Below are positions 22,320-32,673 of a DNA stretch of 64,000 nucleotides, in pieces. Both the position numbers and the translations under genes were made by a program. Location of the stretch: contig NC_057867.1 of NCBI RefSeq assembly GCF_019393635.1, positions 73,039,492-73,103,491 on the forward strand. The letters are read 5' to 3'. Every line of letters starts with the position of its first letter. Position 1 is the first letter of the stretch. Under the pieces are notes generated by a model. The model worked only from the letters and a program-made list of their open reading frames with translations, ran no database searches and was not told the origin of the DNA. This stretch comes from Dromiciops gliroides. Lineage: Eukaryota > Chordata > Mammalia > Microbiotheria > Microbiotheriidae.

Positions 22320-23285
22320 TCACTCATCTCCACCTGTTAGAATACTACCCACTGTTTAAGGCCCAAGTCAAATACCACTTTATCCATGAAGTTTTTCTTC
22401 ACCCTCCTCCAAACAGATGCTATCATGTCATTTGTCACGAGACTCCACGGTGTACCTGGCATTGAGCATAATTTGCCTTAAGCCAGAGTTTACTGTGAAG
22501 AGCCCAAGAGAAGACGACTTGAGTTCCAATCTCAGTTCCGATATTTATCAGCTATATGATCAGGGGCAATTGACAAACTCTCTGAGTTTCAATTTCTGAA
22601 AAGGATGTAAAATGGACATAATTATAATAGCTAACATTCACATATCACTTTCATGCTTACACCACTGTTGATACTTTGAACAACCTTAGGAAGTAGGTAA
22701 TATGGCTATCATTATGTCCATCTTACAGATAAGGAAACTGAGACTCCAAGAAGGTGAGCACCTTGTCTAGAGGCATTTATGAAGGAAGTATCTGAGATGG
22801 GATTTGAAACCAAGACTCACCTGACTCTAGGTCCACTATGCTTTCTACACCCTCTCTGAGGGCTATTGTAAGTAAAACTCCATTAACCTTAAGGCACTGT
22901 ATACATGTGAGCTCTTCTGTTCACCTTTCAAGTCTGATTTCACAGTAATTCCCCTCCTATATTCTATCCTCCAACCAAACTGGACTACTCTTTACCCTCC
23001 CATTCTTTACCCTACTTTCTTCCTTCTCTGTATTTGTTTATGTCATTCCCTATGTCTATAATAGACGTCCCCCACATCTGTCTCTTCCTTCCAGGTCCAA
23101 ATTAGGTGCAGCTCCTCCATGAAGCCTTCCAGGACACCTTGTATACAGAGTGATCTCTCCCTCTTTGAATTTTATAGCACTTTGCCTGGATCTCTTCCTT
23201 TGCACTTACCTCACTCGCCCTTGTATCACAGTTATTTGTGTACATGTCTCCCTACCCCCCATTTTATTGTAATGTGGCACATTAT
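22320..23285 (+). repeat. L2 fragments with an intervening MIR
   Basis: 22320-22420 has 'ctcatctccacctgttagaatac' and 'gcccaagtcaaataccac'. 22920-23285 has 'ccaaccaaactggactac', 'cctccatgaagccttccaggac' and 'ctcccttgtatcac'-like sequence. Both are sense L2 pieces in order, with an unrelated 450 bp including an antisense MIR between them. Confidence 0.6.
22620..22860 (-). repeat. MIR, antisense
   Basis: 'aactttgaacaaccttaggaagtaggt'-like sequence, then 'cttacagataaggaaactgagactcc', 'ccttgtctagaggc' and 'gactctaggtccactatgctttct'. The order is antisense MIR. Confidence 0.65.
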
Positions 23286-23934
23286 AAGAATGGTGTCAGG
23301 AGTGTTAAAGCTCAGAATGAGCTGAAGCTGGTGAGGAAAAGCAAAAGACAACAAAAAGGTGGGGTCCCCCCCCTTTGAACTATATTGAGAAGAGAGGAGC
23401 ATCCAAAAAAAAAAGGGTAGAACCATCCCTCTGGATTTATGGAATCCTGATAGCAGGATGATGTGGAGAAGGTAAAGCTGCTCGAATCTTCTTTTGCTTC
23501 CATGTTCTCTGCCAAGGAAAAATGATCTTTGGCCTGCCAAAGACAAAATAAAAGTCGCTAACAAGGAGTTAATGCCAAAGACAAAGAGGGACATCGTAAG
23601 AGATGTACAGATGCCATGGATCAATTCGAGCCACCATGTATAGATGCACTGGTAAGCCTGAGGTACTGAAATAACTAGCAGCTGTGTTTGCTGAGTCAAC
23701 ACTAGTGACCTTTGAAAGAGCAGGAGAAAAGAATCTATGGGACTAAGAGGGGGTAAATGTCTTAATTTTTTTAAAGAGAAGAGAGCAAAATTGGCAAATT
23801 ATTGGCTGGTGAATTTTATTTCAGTCCCAAGTGAAATCTAGAATGTGTTCTTAAATGGCTGATAAGTGACAAGTTAGAAAAGGAAGCAGTGACCAAAAGC
23901 ATGGTTTCAGAAAGTATGGTTCATGCCAAAATAT

Positions 23935-24440
23935 TAGAAGCAAAGGGGATGCCCATCAATTGAGGAATAGAAATAGCAGTAAACGAATGCAATGGAATTA
24001 CATTGAAACTGTACATCTGTATTGAAAGGAATGATGACTATAAAGAATGCTGAGAAGCATGAAAAAAGACTTAGATGAACTGATGCACTGAATTAAGCAG
24101 AACCAGAAAATGATACACAATGACAATAATGTAAATGTAAAGAACAAAAAGAATCTAAATTGAATGGTGTGTAATTCTAATAACCAAGCTTGTCCCTGAA
24201 GAAGAAAAACATGAACTATGAGAATACATATTACCTTCTTTTCAAATAGAGGGTATTATGAACGTAGAACATTGTACATATGGTTGGACTTGGTTAATGT
24301 ATTAGTTTTGTGGAGCTGCTTCCTTTTTTTTGATTTGTTATACAGGATGGCCCTCTGAGAAGGGGAAGGGGGAAGGGGGAAGGACATCTTGGGAAGTGAT
24401 GGTAAGGTAAAAACAAAAGATATCAAGAATTTTTTTCTTA
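23935..24440 (+). mobile_element. Old L1 3' end nested in the CR1/L3 fossil
   Basis: 'gatgcccatcaattgaggaatag', 'aatggaattacattg', 'agcagaaccagaaaatgatac' and 'acattgtacatatggttgga' match an older L1 ORF2 C-terminus and 3' UTR, followed by a G-rich patch near 24360 and an A/T tail. Confidence 0.75.
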
Positions 24441-24455
24441 AAATTATAGGTCATG

Positions 24456-24597
24456 GGGCAACTAGGTGGCGCAGTGGATAGAGCACCGGCCCTGGATTCA
24501 GGAGGACCTGAGTTCAAATCTGGCCTCAGCTACTTAACACTTACTGGCTGTGTGACCCTGGGCAAGTCACTTAACCCCAACTGCCACACACACACAC
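24456..24597 (+). mobile_element. Marsupial SINE with 16-bp TSD at the L1/CR1 junction
   Basis: GATAGAG-type SINE ending in a (CA)n tail, 'ccacacacacacac'. It is flanked by perfect 'aaaattataggtcatg' at 24440-24455 and 24598-24613. The duplicated target contains the L1 tail plus the first CR1/L3 bases, so the SINE landed after the L1. Confidence 0.95.
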
Positions 24598-24864
24598 AAA
24601 ATTATAGGTCATGCCAGACTAACCTCACTTTCTTTTTCTAGCAAGATTACGAAAATAGCTGATCAGAGGAATACTACAGGAAAAAAAGTCATACAATTCT
24701 ATTCCTATTCCTCAAACTATAAGCATCCCCTTTGTTTCTGGTTCTTTGTCATGAGCCATTTTTGATGAAGCCATGCTAGCTTTCTCGTTCACTGCTTCCT
24801 TTTCTAAATGGTCACTTGGCAGTCACTTAATAACACGTTCTAGATTTTGCTGGGAACTGAAGTC

Positions 24865-24960
24865 AAAGTATATCCATGGTTTTCCATGTTAAGTGTCTAG
24901 CTCTCAGCACAGTGACTGGCACATGGCAAACACTTAATAAATGTTTATTGATTGATTTAT
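24865..24960 (+). repeat. L2 3' tail nested in the CR1/L3 fossil
   Basis: 'ctcagcacagtgactggcacatggcaaacacttaataaatgtttattgattga' is a clear sense L2 tail ending in its short repeat. Confidence 0.8.
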
Positions 24961-25310
24961 TGCTGCTCTTATGGACAAGTTGCAGGAGTTTATGATACAT
25001 CAAAGTACAGGTAGATGGATCAGGGTACTGTTTGGATTGTGTCCAACAAGGAGTCATTATTGTTTAGATGTCAATCTCAAAAGAAGTTTCTAGTGAAGTA
25101 ACCCAGGGATCTATATTTGGCTATGAGTCATATGTCATACTTACCTATAACTCGGATAAAGGTATAGATGACTTTTTAAAAACCAAATCTGTTAATGAAA
25201 CAAAGTTAGGAAGAATTGTTGATATGTGGGCTAACAGAATCCAAAAAGATCCTGATACACTAGAACATTAGGATGAAGCTAATCACATGAAAGTCATTAG
25301 GGATAAATGC

Positions 25311-25575
25311 AAAGTCTTGAGAGGCAGAATGACAATGGATGGAGATCTGACCTCATTGGGAAGAAGACCTATCCCTGACACATCAGTTACATGACCTCAC
25401 TGTACAAGTCTCCTCACCTCTCACTGCCCCAGGTAACTTTCTAAGAATATGAGTTGAAGAGAAGATGCTGATTGTCATTGGGAGAGGGAGTTTCATCAGG
25501 CAGAGTACTCTATACAAGTGAAATTACATGTCTGGTCCCAACATCCCATGACAAACGGCAGTCTTGAATTGGATT
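25311..25575 (+). repeat. MIR-type SINE nested in the CR1/L3 fossil
   Basis: It contains 'gaagacctatccctgacacatcagttacatgacctc', 'ctcactgccccaggtaactttctaagaatatgagttg' and 'gggagagggagtttcatcag'. This matches the marsupial MIR-like family also seen at 34440-34665. Confidence 0.65.
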
Positions 25576-25924
25576 CAAACAATTAACATCACAAATACAA
25601 GCTAAGGGAGATATGGCTAGCCAGCAATTCATCTAAAAAGGACCTATGGGATTCAGCGAATTGTAAACCTATTAGTCAACAGAATAATATGGCAACCCCA
25701 AAAGATTTGATGACAGGCATAGTAGGGAGGTCACAATTCTGTTACACTTAATGTTGTTTTCAATCCTGAGTGCCACATTTCAGGAAGGATCTGGATATAC
25801 CAACGAGAAGCCAGAAGAGGACCATGAGAATGGTGATTGGCTATAGGAGGCCTGACATAAAGAACTGGGGAGGGTTAGCCTGGAGGAAGAAAGACTTATG
25901 TGGACATGATAGCTATCTTCAACC

Positions 25925-26120
25925 CAATCCAATAAAATATAATCAACATTTTAAGCACCTGCTACATACAACACGCATGTTCAGGATATAAAAAACAAAA
26001 CTGAACTAAAAATCAGTCCTTCCCTCCAAGGAACTTATCAGGATAATACAAAGTAGTGAAATCTAAACAGTTATCAGGGAGGAGGGAATGGTGAGCACTT
26101 GAATCCTACAGAAGAATAAA
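25925..26120 (-). repeat. L2 3' end, antisense, nested in the CR1/L3 fossil
   Basis: 'aatcaacattttaagcacctgctac' and 'ccttccctccaaggaacttatca' follow the antisense L2 tail. CR1/L3 sequence continues on both sides. Confidence 0.65.
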
Positions 26121-26624
26121 ATTTATTTAAGTAGTCTTCAAATACATTTAAGTATTTGAGGAGTTTTATATGAAGGTAGGCTTAAACTTGTTCTGTTTGG
26201 CTCCAGAGCACAAATCCAGAAGCAGTGAGGAGAAGCTTTAAATAAGGAATTTTAGACAAGCCACAAGGGTAAACTCCTGAACAATCAGACCTCTCTGAAG
26301 GTATCATGGCTGCCTTGAGAGGTAGTGGGTTGCCCTGGGAATGGATGACTTCAAGCAAAGGTTAGATGATCATTTGTCGGCTGTGTAAAAGAAGGGATTC
26401 CAGTTCATGTCTTGCTTGGACAGGAGGGCCTCTGAGGTCCCTTTCAAATCTGAGATTCTCTAATCCTACAAATTATCTGAAAGAAGTCCCTGTGTCTTCT
26501 TTACCTTTGTATTCTTGTCACCCTCCATCACACATAGGGGTTGCTTAATAAATGTGTATTGTATTATGCTGAATGTATTATAATTATGAATCGTAAGGCA
26601 CTATAGAGAGAGGCCGTATGGCTT

Positions 26625-26790
26625 TATTAATCCATCAATCAGTGAACATTTATTAAATACCTATTATGTGTCAGGTACTGTGCCAAGTATTTGAAATAAA
26701 GAGAGAAGCAAAACAGTTCCTTCCCACAAGGAATTAACATTCTATAGGTAGTGACAGAATATATGCATATACAGTAGGTATATACAAAAG
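26625..26790 (-). repeat. L2 3' end, antisense
   Basis: 'aatcagtgaacatttattaaatacctattatgtgtcaggtactgtgcc' and 'ttcccacaaggaattaacattctat' are clear antisense L2 tail sequence. Confidence 0.75.
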
Positions 26791-26799
26791 ACACCCCTT

Positions 26800-27310
26800 A
26801 TTCAATAAACTCCAGGGGCTCCCTATTGCCTCCAAGATGAAATATAAAGCCCCCTTGCTTTGGTATTTAAAGCTCTTCCCAATGTGATCCCTTCTGACCT
26901 ACCTCTCCGGTCTTACACTTTCCTCCCTTCCCCTCACTCTACAATCTAGCTCTATTGGCCTGCTCACTGTCCTTCACATGTGACACTCCATCTGCTATCT
27001 CCATGCCTGAATACTTTCCTTCCACCTTTTAGAATCTCTGGCTTCCTTCAAGACTCAGTTCAAATGCCAACTTCTGTAGGCCTTTCATGGCTTTCTCAAC
27101 AACTCCATTTTTCCTCTCTAAGGTTCCCTTCTATCTACTCAGCAGGTGTCTTGTAGGATCCTATTTGTTTCCATGTTGTCTCCCTTACTGGACTCTAAGT
27201 TTCCTAAGGGCGGATCCTGCTTTTGATTGTCTTTGTTTTTCCAGTGCTATGTGCCTGGCACATAATAAGCACTTAACAAATGCTCCCTAATTGATTGGTG
27301 GATTGATTCG
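26800..27310 (+). repeat. L2 3' region
   Basis: It runs through 'aactccaggggctccctattgcctccaag', 'ctttggtatttaaagctcttcc', 'ctcactgtccttcacatg', 'tggcttccttcaag' and 'gtgcctggcacataataagcacttaac', ending 'attgattggtggattgatt'. The order is the sense L2 C-terminus plus the 3' UTR, about 500 bp. Confidence 0.85.
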
Positions 27311-27324
27311 AGAGGAACGTATTA

Positions 27325-28600
27325 GCAGCTGACGGGACCGGGAAAGGTTTGTCTCTGTGGGGTGAGGCGAGAATGACCTTGAGGTTGTGAACATGGGTGA
27401 CTGGAAGGATGGTGGAGTTTGGAAGAGGGCTAGCTCTGGCAGAATGAATTCTGCTTTAGACCTGTTGACTTCAAAATGCTTAAGTGACATCCAGTTTGAA
27501 ATGTACAATAGGCACTTAATGACACGGAACTATAGCTCAGAAGCATGACTGGGGCTGGATATATACATTGTGGGATGATAAGTGAATCCATGGGAGCTGA
27601 TGAGATCACTAAGTGCCAAAGTAGAGGGGTTGTTGTCCTTCCTGCTCAAAGAGGACCAAGATGATATCACTGTCAGGATCAAGGTAGAGTGTATCTGACT
27701 GGGGTTGATCACACCAATATGAGCTTGGAAAGCTCTACCACAGATCAGACACAAATAGTTCGTGGGAACATTTGGAGTGGAGATGGCTCTAAATTTGTGC
27801 AGCTCACATTTTCTTTTCAGCTACTGTAATTCTTCTTTGTTCATAGAGCACAGCACCTTTGATGCAGGCATGACATGCTGAGGAATCCTTGCCAGCGTTT
27901 CCCATGTCTCACAAACGATTCCAAAGTTCTTTAGAGGGCCCTTAAGAGTGTTCTTGTATTGCTTCTTCTGACCTCCATGTGAGTGCTTACCTTGTGTGAG
28001 TTCTCCATAAAATAGTCTTTTAGGCAAATGTATGTTTGGCATGCAAACATCGTGGCCAGTCCTTCGGAGTTATGCTCTCTGCATTAGAGTTTGAATGCTT
28101 GGCAGTTCAGCTTGAGAAAGGACCTCAGTGTTCAGTACCTTATCTTGTCAGGGACCTTCAGAATCTAATGTATAGAAAATAGATAAAAGAAAAGAGAAGA
28201 GGGTCCAACACAGAGCCTTGTGCTATACCCACAGTTAGTGAACATTACATTGATGAAGATCTAACAAAGGAAACTAAGAAGTTGTAGCCAGGTAGGAGAA
28301 TGGAGAAAGAGCAGTATTACAAAAACCCAAAGATAAGAGACTATCTAAGAGAAGATGGTCAGTAGTGTCCAGAAGCTACAGAGAGATCAAGAAGGATGAG
28401 CACCGAGAAAATACCAACAGATGTGGAAAGGAAAAACTGTTGATAATTTTGACAATTAAGAGATCAGTAACAACTTTAAAGAGAGCAATTTCAGTTGAAT
28501 GGTAAGGTCAGCAGCTTTAAATACTGACTGGAATGATGTGGTCCCAGGTTTCCAGGAGCCTGGAAAGGAGGCAGGAGGTAAGGTGTCCTGGAGAGTACCA
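27325..28600 (-). repeat. L2 RT region, antisense, split by another non-LTR fragment
   Basis: The left part (27325-27625) has 'gactggaaggatggtggag', 'gacatccagtttgaaatg' and 'gggagctgatgagatcact'. The right part (28165-28600) has 'agagccttgtgctatacccac', 'tacagagagatcaagaaggatgag' and 'gcaatttcagttgaatgg'. Both are antisense L2 and are collinear. They are separated by a fragment of a different LINE at 27628-28160. Confidence 0.7.
27628..28160 (-). mobile_element. 3' end of another non-LTR retrotransposon (clade not assigned)
   Basis: On the minus strand the translation contains a degenerate 'W.GH...MP' segment, then RLFYGEL, GGQKKQYKNTLKG and WETLARI. Next comes a CLICGRAF...INPSQIH zinc-finger-like stretch with C and H spaced as in non-LTR element C-termini. 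The 3' end reads 'gtcctctttgagcaggaagg' then 'acaaca'. Copies of the same 3' end occur at 38219-38335 and 46111-46207. Stops and frameshifts make it a fossil. It is inserted in an antisense L2. Confidence 0.65.
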
Positions 28601-28959
28601 TCAACCATCTAGGTCCATTTTTTAATACCAAAATTTTATCAGTGTTGATATACAACAGTGGGATGTGGAATACAATTCTTTCTTGAGAATTATAAATATA
28701 TGTCACACAGAGGGCAATAGAGATGCAAGGTGGGTGGGAATAAGTTCTGTGTCAAATTTATGGAAAGACAAGGACAAGAGTCAAAGAGGACAGGCTGTAA
28801 TCTGCACTGTCAGAAGGAACTTCTGAATCAGTGAGATCACAGCCCCATCTGGGCATGTGAGTGAGCTGATGAGGCTCCAAGAAAGAATGAGTAGAGAAAG
28901 AGAAAAAGGTACAGGAAAGAGTCTTGGAACACACGTACAAATGATGAAGGATGACCTAG
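28601..28959. other. No confident call; probably degraded antisense L2
   Basis: Purine-rich on the + strand and lies between two antisense L2 pieces. It is too eroded to assign. Confidence 0.35.
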
Positions 28960-29175
28960 CCAAGGAGTCCCCAAACAGGCTTTCAGGCAGGTGGGAGGAA
29001 AGATAGGAGAGAATCGTGTCACAAAAGCTGAGAGGAGGGGGGGGGGGAAGAAAGGGCAGTCGATAGTGGCAAAGGCTACAGAGGGCTCAAGAAGGACTCA
29101 GACTGATAAAAGGCCATGGGATCTGGCAATGAAGAGATTGTTAGGAACTTTGGTGAGAACAGGATCATTTGATTG
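28960..29175 (-). repeat. Second antisense L2 RT fragment
   Basis: 'gcaaaggctacagagggctcaagaaggactcag' and 'ggcaatgaagagattgttaggaactttgg' repeat the same part of L2 already seen at 28330-28490, so this is a separate copy. A G-run lies at 29039-29048. Confidence 0.6.
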
Positions 29176-29179
29176 CTTT

Positions 29180-29275
29180 TAGACAGTAAGTAGTAGAGCA
29201 AGTGCCATTCTACACTGACAAACGGAGATTGCTTACCAGGAGCTCCTTCTGCCAATGAAATCACTGGTCTATTAA
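29180..29275 (+). repeat. MIR-like 3' fragment
   Basis: 'gtagagcaagtgccattctacactgac', 'cttaccaggagctcc' and 'gccaatgaaatcactggtct' match the 3' portion of the marsupial MIR-like family. Confidence 0.5.
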
Positions 29276-29369
29276 AAAAAGTATGTAAGTGAAATCATAG
29301 ATGTGGACCAAAACCACACCCATGAGCACCACCACTGTCAGTCATCATTTTCATCATTAGCACCCCCTA

Positions 29370-29590
29370 CAAATTTTAAGTTCCTTGAGAGCCAAGAATG
29401 GATATCTTGCTCATGCTGGTATCCCTGATTCCAATGCACACAGCAGATGTTCGAGTAACACAATTGTTGAAATGAATTTCTTGATATGATTTCTCATTTA
29501 GTCATTTTACAATTTACATTTTATTTTTGTCTGCATATCCCCCAGTCCCTTGCACATAATAGGCGTGTGCTAAATGTTTGCTGAGAGGAG
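29370..29590 (+). repeat. Two L2 3' tails in tandem
   Basis: 'taagttccttgagagccaagaatgg...atccctgattcc' up to 29475, then 'atatcccccagtcccttgcacataataggcgtgtgctaaatgtttgctgag' to 29585. Confidence 0.6.
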
Positions 29591-30190
29591 TTTTATTGCA
29601 TTTCCAAGTTCCAAAAACGTGGAATGTATTCATTTCCAAAGAAAATCCCCATTGTAATGAACCCAAAGAGCTTTGATGTCCATTTTACATTTCTCAGGTT
29701 CCCTTCTCCCTCAGATTTAAGTTAACCCCCAAACTCTTCCCCCCAGACACATAAGCAAAGGCATTGTTGTAATTGGGCCATTGAGGATCTCCTCCAGGTT
29801 CATAGAGCCTGAATGACTTATACCACTGACCAGTACTACTGCCTGAATGCCAGCTTGGTGGGGTTTCAAACAAAGTGGAAAACAGAGCTTCTACCCCTGA
29901 GGAGTTCTAGGGGACTAGCAGGTCCAGGTTTGGGGGCTATAACCCTGGACTGTTACAACTGCTCACTGATATGCATGGGGTGGGTCAGAACAGATGGTTC
30001 AGGCCGTGCCCCTCACACTGCCTCAACAAGGAACAAGCTAAAGTTGTCAGAATGAACTTCAAAATGACCTTGGCAAATCTACTACTAATGTAAATTTGTA
30101 ACAGAAACGTTAGCCTTCAACACAGCAATGAACTGAATTCAAATCTCAAAGAACGTTGTACTCAGTTATTACAGAATAATGTGAAGTTGA
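29591..30190. other. No recognisable feature
   Basis: Unique-looking sequence with no supported gene. The short open frame at 29813-30055 has no recognisable domain. Confidence 0.45.
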
Positions 30191-30294
30191 GTGAGGGTCA
30201 GTGTGGTGTCAAGGGATGGCCTTTGGATCAGGCAAATCTAAGCTCAAGTCCTGCCTGTCACACCTACTAGTTATGTGGCCATGGGCAAGCCACC
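30191..30294 (+). repeat. MIR-like head fragment
   Basis: 'gtgtggtgtcaagggatggcctttggatcaggc', 'ctcaagtcctgcctgtcacac' and 'tagttatgtggccatgggcaag' follow a MIR-type tRNA head and core. Confidence 0.55.
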
Positions 30295-31035
30295 AAATTC
30301 CAGAATTGGAAGAGCCATCAACAGCCATCCAGTCTAAACCGTGCCTGAAGAAGAAGCCCTACTATAATAGAGGTGACAAGTGCTTCCCCAGCCTTAGCCC
30401 TCCAGGGAGGTCTGCTGATGGCTCTAATTGTCAGGAAGGTTTCCTCCGACTTCAAGCCTCAACTTAAACCTTTTGCTCTTAGTTCTGCCCTTCCGTGTGA
30501 CAGGCATTGAAATTAGTGAAGACGGCTATCATTGTCCCCTGAGTCTTCTCTTCACCAGGCTACATAGGCCCACTTCCTTCAATTCATTTTTATATGACAC
30601 GAACCCGATGTCCTTCTCATTGTGTTTTTGCTCCTCTTGACACACTAGCTTATCAACAACCCTCCTAAAATGTGATGGCCAGACCTGGTCTGACCAGGGC
30701 AGAGTCCAGCAAGACTCTCACCAACTCAATCCCAGAAGCTGTGCCTTTTCTTAACCCAGGCCAGAATCTTATTCTGGCTGTTCAGTAACATTGAGATTGC
30801 AGCCCCCTAACACACCCAGCTCCTTTTTCAGACTGACTGTTGTCCAACCATACTTGCACCATCTTATCCTTATGAAGTCAACTTTTTGAACTTGGGCACA
30901 AAACTTTATATTTATCACCATTTAATTTAATCTTCTTAGATTCAGCCCAAGAGGATAGCCTGGAATGATCTTTCTGGTCCCAGACTCTGTTATTCAAGGT
31001 GTTAGCTCTCCCTCTGGGCTGTGCGTCATCTGAAA
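30295..31035 (-). repeat. CR1/L3 3' region, antisense
   Basis: A long, clear run: 'atccagtctaaaccgtgcctga', 'ctctaattgtcaggaagg', 'ctgagtcttctcttcaccaggct', 'ctggtctgaccagggcagagtcc', 'attgagattgcagcccc', 'cagactgactgttgtcc', 'ctttatatttatcaccattt' and 'agattcagcccaagaggatagcctgg'. It is antisense to the CR1/L3 at 23290-26475. Confidence 0.85.
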
Positions 31036-31165
31036 ATAACCTGTCAGAGCCTGAAGGCAACTAAGACTATAAGTTGCTGAAAAACTGTCCATATGTATTG
31101 GTGGAGGAAGTTCTATACCAGGAATTCTCTATCCCTGTGAAATCGGAAGCTCAGCCCCGCCGCCC
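31036..31165 (+). repeat. MIR-like 3' fragment
   Basis: 'gcaactaagactataagttgctga', 'gtattggtggaggaagttc' and 'tgtgaaatcggaagctc' match the 3' part of the marsupial MIR-like family. Confidence 0.5.
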
Positions 31166-31194
31166 TCCCCCCCCCCAATAAAAAGCAATTTAGA

Positions 31195-31545
<351 letters not shown>

Positions 31546-31559
31546 AGCCTTTGATCATG

Positions 31560-32039
31560 TGTCATGTTGCATCCTCTTGTAAGGATGAAAGAAAAGAAAA
31601 AGGAAAAAACATCCTTTCACCTTGCCTGTGATAGTGAGAGCAATATTAAGGTTTTCCTATAGAGGCAAAGCCAGGTCACAGTGGAGCTTTCTTCCTTCTC
31701 AGGTCACTGAGGAAGGACTTCAGAAGTTATCAGTTTCTCTACAATCACCCTCTTGCCTTATGGATACACTTTCATAGGAAACATCAAGCACCATGGCCCA
31801 TTAGGCAACCCCTTTATCACACCCTGGAGTTCCAATACTTTCTTCCTTTTCTCAAACTCTTCTTTTATCCAAGATGCCCTTAAAAGATTAATTCACGTCA
31901 GCAAAGGGAAGTATGTGAAAAACCTTGACAATTCTCTTGGGGTGGAAGAGGGAGTTGAAATATAAATACACCAAGGCACATCTCCTACTGGCTTGTCCTC
32001 TGGCGAAGAAGATTATATAATATTCTCTTTTCATTCATA
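31560..32039. other. Upstream flank of the candidate gene
   Basis: No repeat recognised. A TATA-like 'tatataa' lies at 32014-32020, at the edge of the GC-rich segment. Whether it is a promoter element is unknown. Confidence 0.4.
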
Positions 32040-32340
32040 AATCTTGCCCGTTAATGGGTCGCAGGTTCCGGTGGGGGACTCTGGGTTTAGCCAGCTAGCT
32101 TGGCCAGCCCGTTCTCACGGGCTCCCGCGTATCTCAAGTTGCCCGGCTTCTGCGCTCCTAGGATCATGTGAGACAACGCTCTGGTGTGTGTTTGCAAGGT
32201 GGGACGGCCTGGAGAGCTGCGAGTGTGCAAAACTAACAGCGGGAGTGTGTCGTGGTGGCTGCTTTCCTGTGCTAAGCCGATTTACTTGTTTAAGGTCTGA
32301 CCTCATCATCCTGTCAGTATGGGTTCCCACCTACACACTT

Positions 32341-32385
<45 letters not shown>
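32341..32385 (+). repeat. (AGC)15 triplet repeat (CAG/CTG class)
   Basis: Fifteen perfect AGC units lie about 290 bp upstream of the candidate start codon. Reading frames give poly-Ser, poly-Ala or poly-Gln, but no frame continues into the main open reading frame, so it is most simply a 5' UTR or promoter repeat. Confidence 0.97.
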
Positions 32386-32387
<2 letters not shown>

Positions 32388-32444
32388 GGACTCAGCTCCA
32401 AGTGGATGCTGCTGAGCACCAGAGGCGGGCTGGGGGGGTAGAGG

Positions 32445-32490
32445 GAGGTGGGAGGGAGGGAGAGGGAGGGAGAGGAGAGAGGGAGGGAGG
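32445..32490 (+). repeat. (GGGA)n-rich purine tract
   Basis: Purine-rich run of GGGA/GGAG units in the putative 5' UTR. It is mirrored by a pyrimidine CTCC tract about 140 bp downstream. Confidence 0.85.
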
Positions 32491-32626
32491 GAGGAAAGGA
32501 GGGAAAGGAAGGCGCTTGCTCCAGGCACTTGGGCTTTCGTAGGTTGTTCAGAAGAGGCAGAGAAAAGAGAGATAACAAAGGCTCCATTTCCTCTCCGGGA
32601 GGGAGCGTCTGCTTTGGTCTGTCTAC

Positions 32627-32663
32627 CTCCCTCCCTCCCTCCCTCCCTCCCTCCCTCTCCACC
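32627..32663 (+). repeat. (CTCC)n pyrimidine tract just before the ATG
   Basis: About nine CTCC units end some 11 bases before the candidate start codon. They are complementary to the upstream GGGA tract, so the two could pair in a transcript. Confidence 0.9.
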
Positions 32664-32673
32664 CCCTGCAAAG

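Larger units (their letters stand above)
23290..26475 (+). mobile_element. CR1/L3 LINE fossil broken by nested insertions
   Basis: Sense-strand CR1/L3 pieces occur in order. 23290-23934: 'ggagttaatgccaaagacaaagaggg' and 'ttattggctggtgaattt', corresponding to the NYRPVS-type RT region. 24605-24690: 'catgccagactaacctcact'. 24960-25310: 'ataactcggataaaggtatagatgac' and 'gggataaatgcaaagtc'. 25575-25924: 'gtgccacatttcaggaagg', 'aggaccatgagaatggtg' and 'ttagcctggaggaag'. 26120-26475: 'aacttgttctgtttggctccagag', 'agaggtagtgggttgccct' and 'gcctctgaggtcccttt'. The 24690-24850 piece may be a separate antisense CR1/L3 fragment. The coding region is full of stops. CR1/L3 were active deep in mammalian history. 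Confidence 0.75.
32040..32673 (+). promoter_or_regulatory. Putative promoter / 5' UTR of the candidate exon
   Basis: The sequence turns GC-rich, with more CpG than the surroundings, then carries a 15-unit AGC repeat, a GGGA-rich tract (about 32445-32490) and a CTCC tract (about 32627-32663), directly before an ATG at 32674. If transcribed, it has upstream ATGs. One at 32166 is an immediate ATG-TGA. One at 32319 opens a 7-codon frame (MGSHLHT) whose TAG stop overlaps the first AGC unit. One at 32406 opens an 11-codon frame. The position relative to the exon suggests a 5' UTR. No transcription start can be read from sequence alone. Confidence 0.5.

Noticed and set aside
32044..32415. 123-codon + strand frame with a poly-Ser run
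   Set aside because: It runs through the AGC repeat, ends at a stop before the main ATG, and has no domain. It fits a 5' UTR better than a protein.
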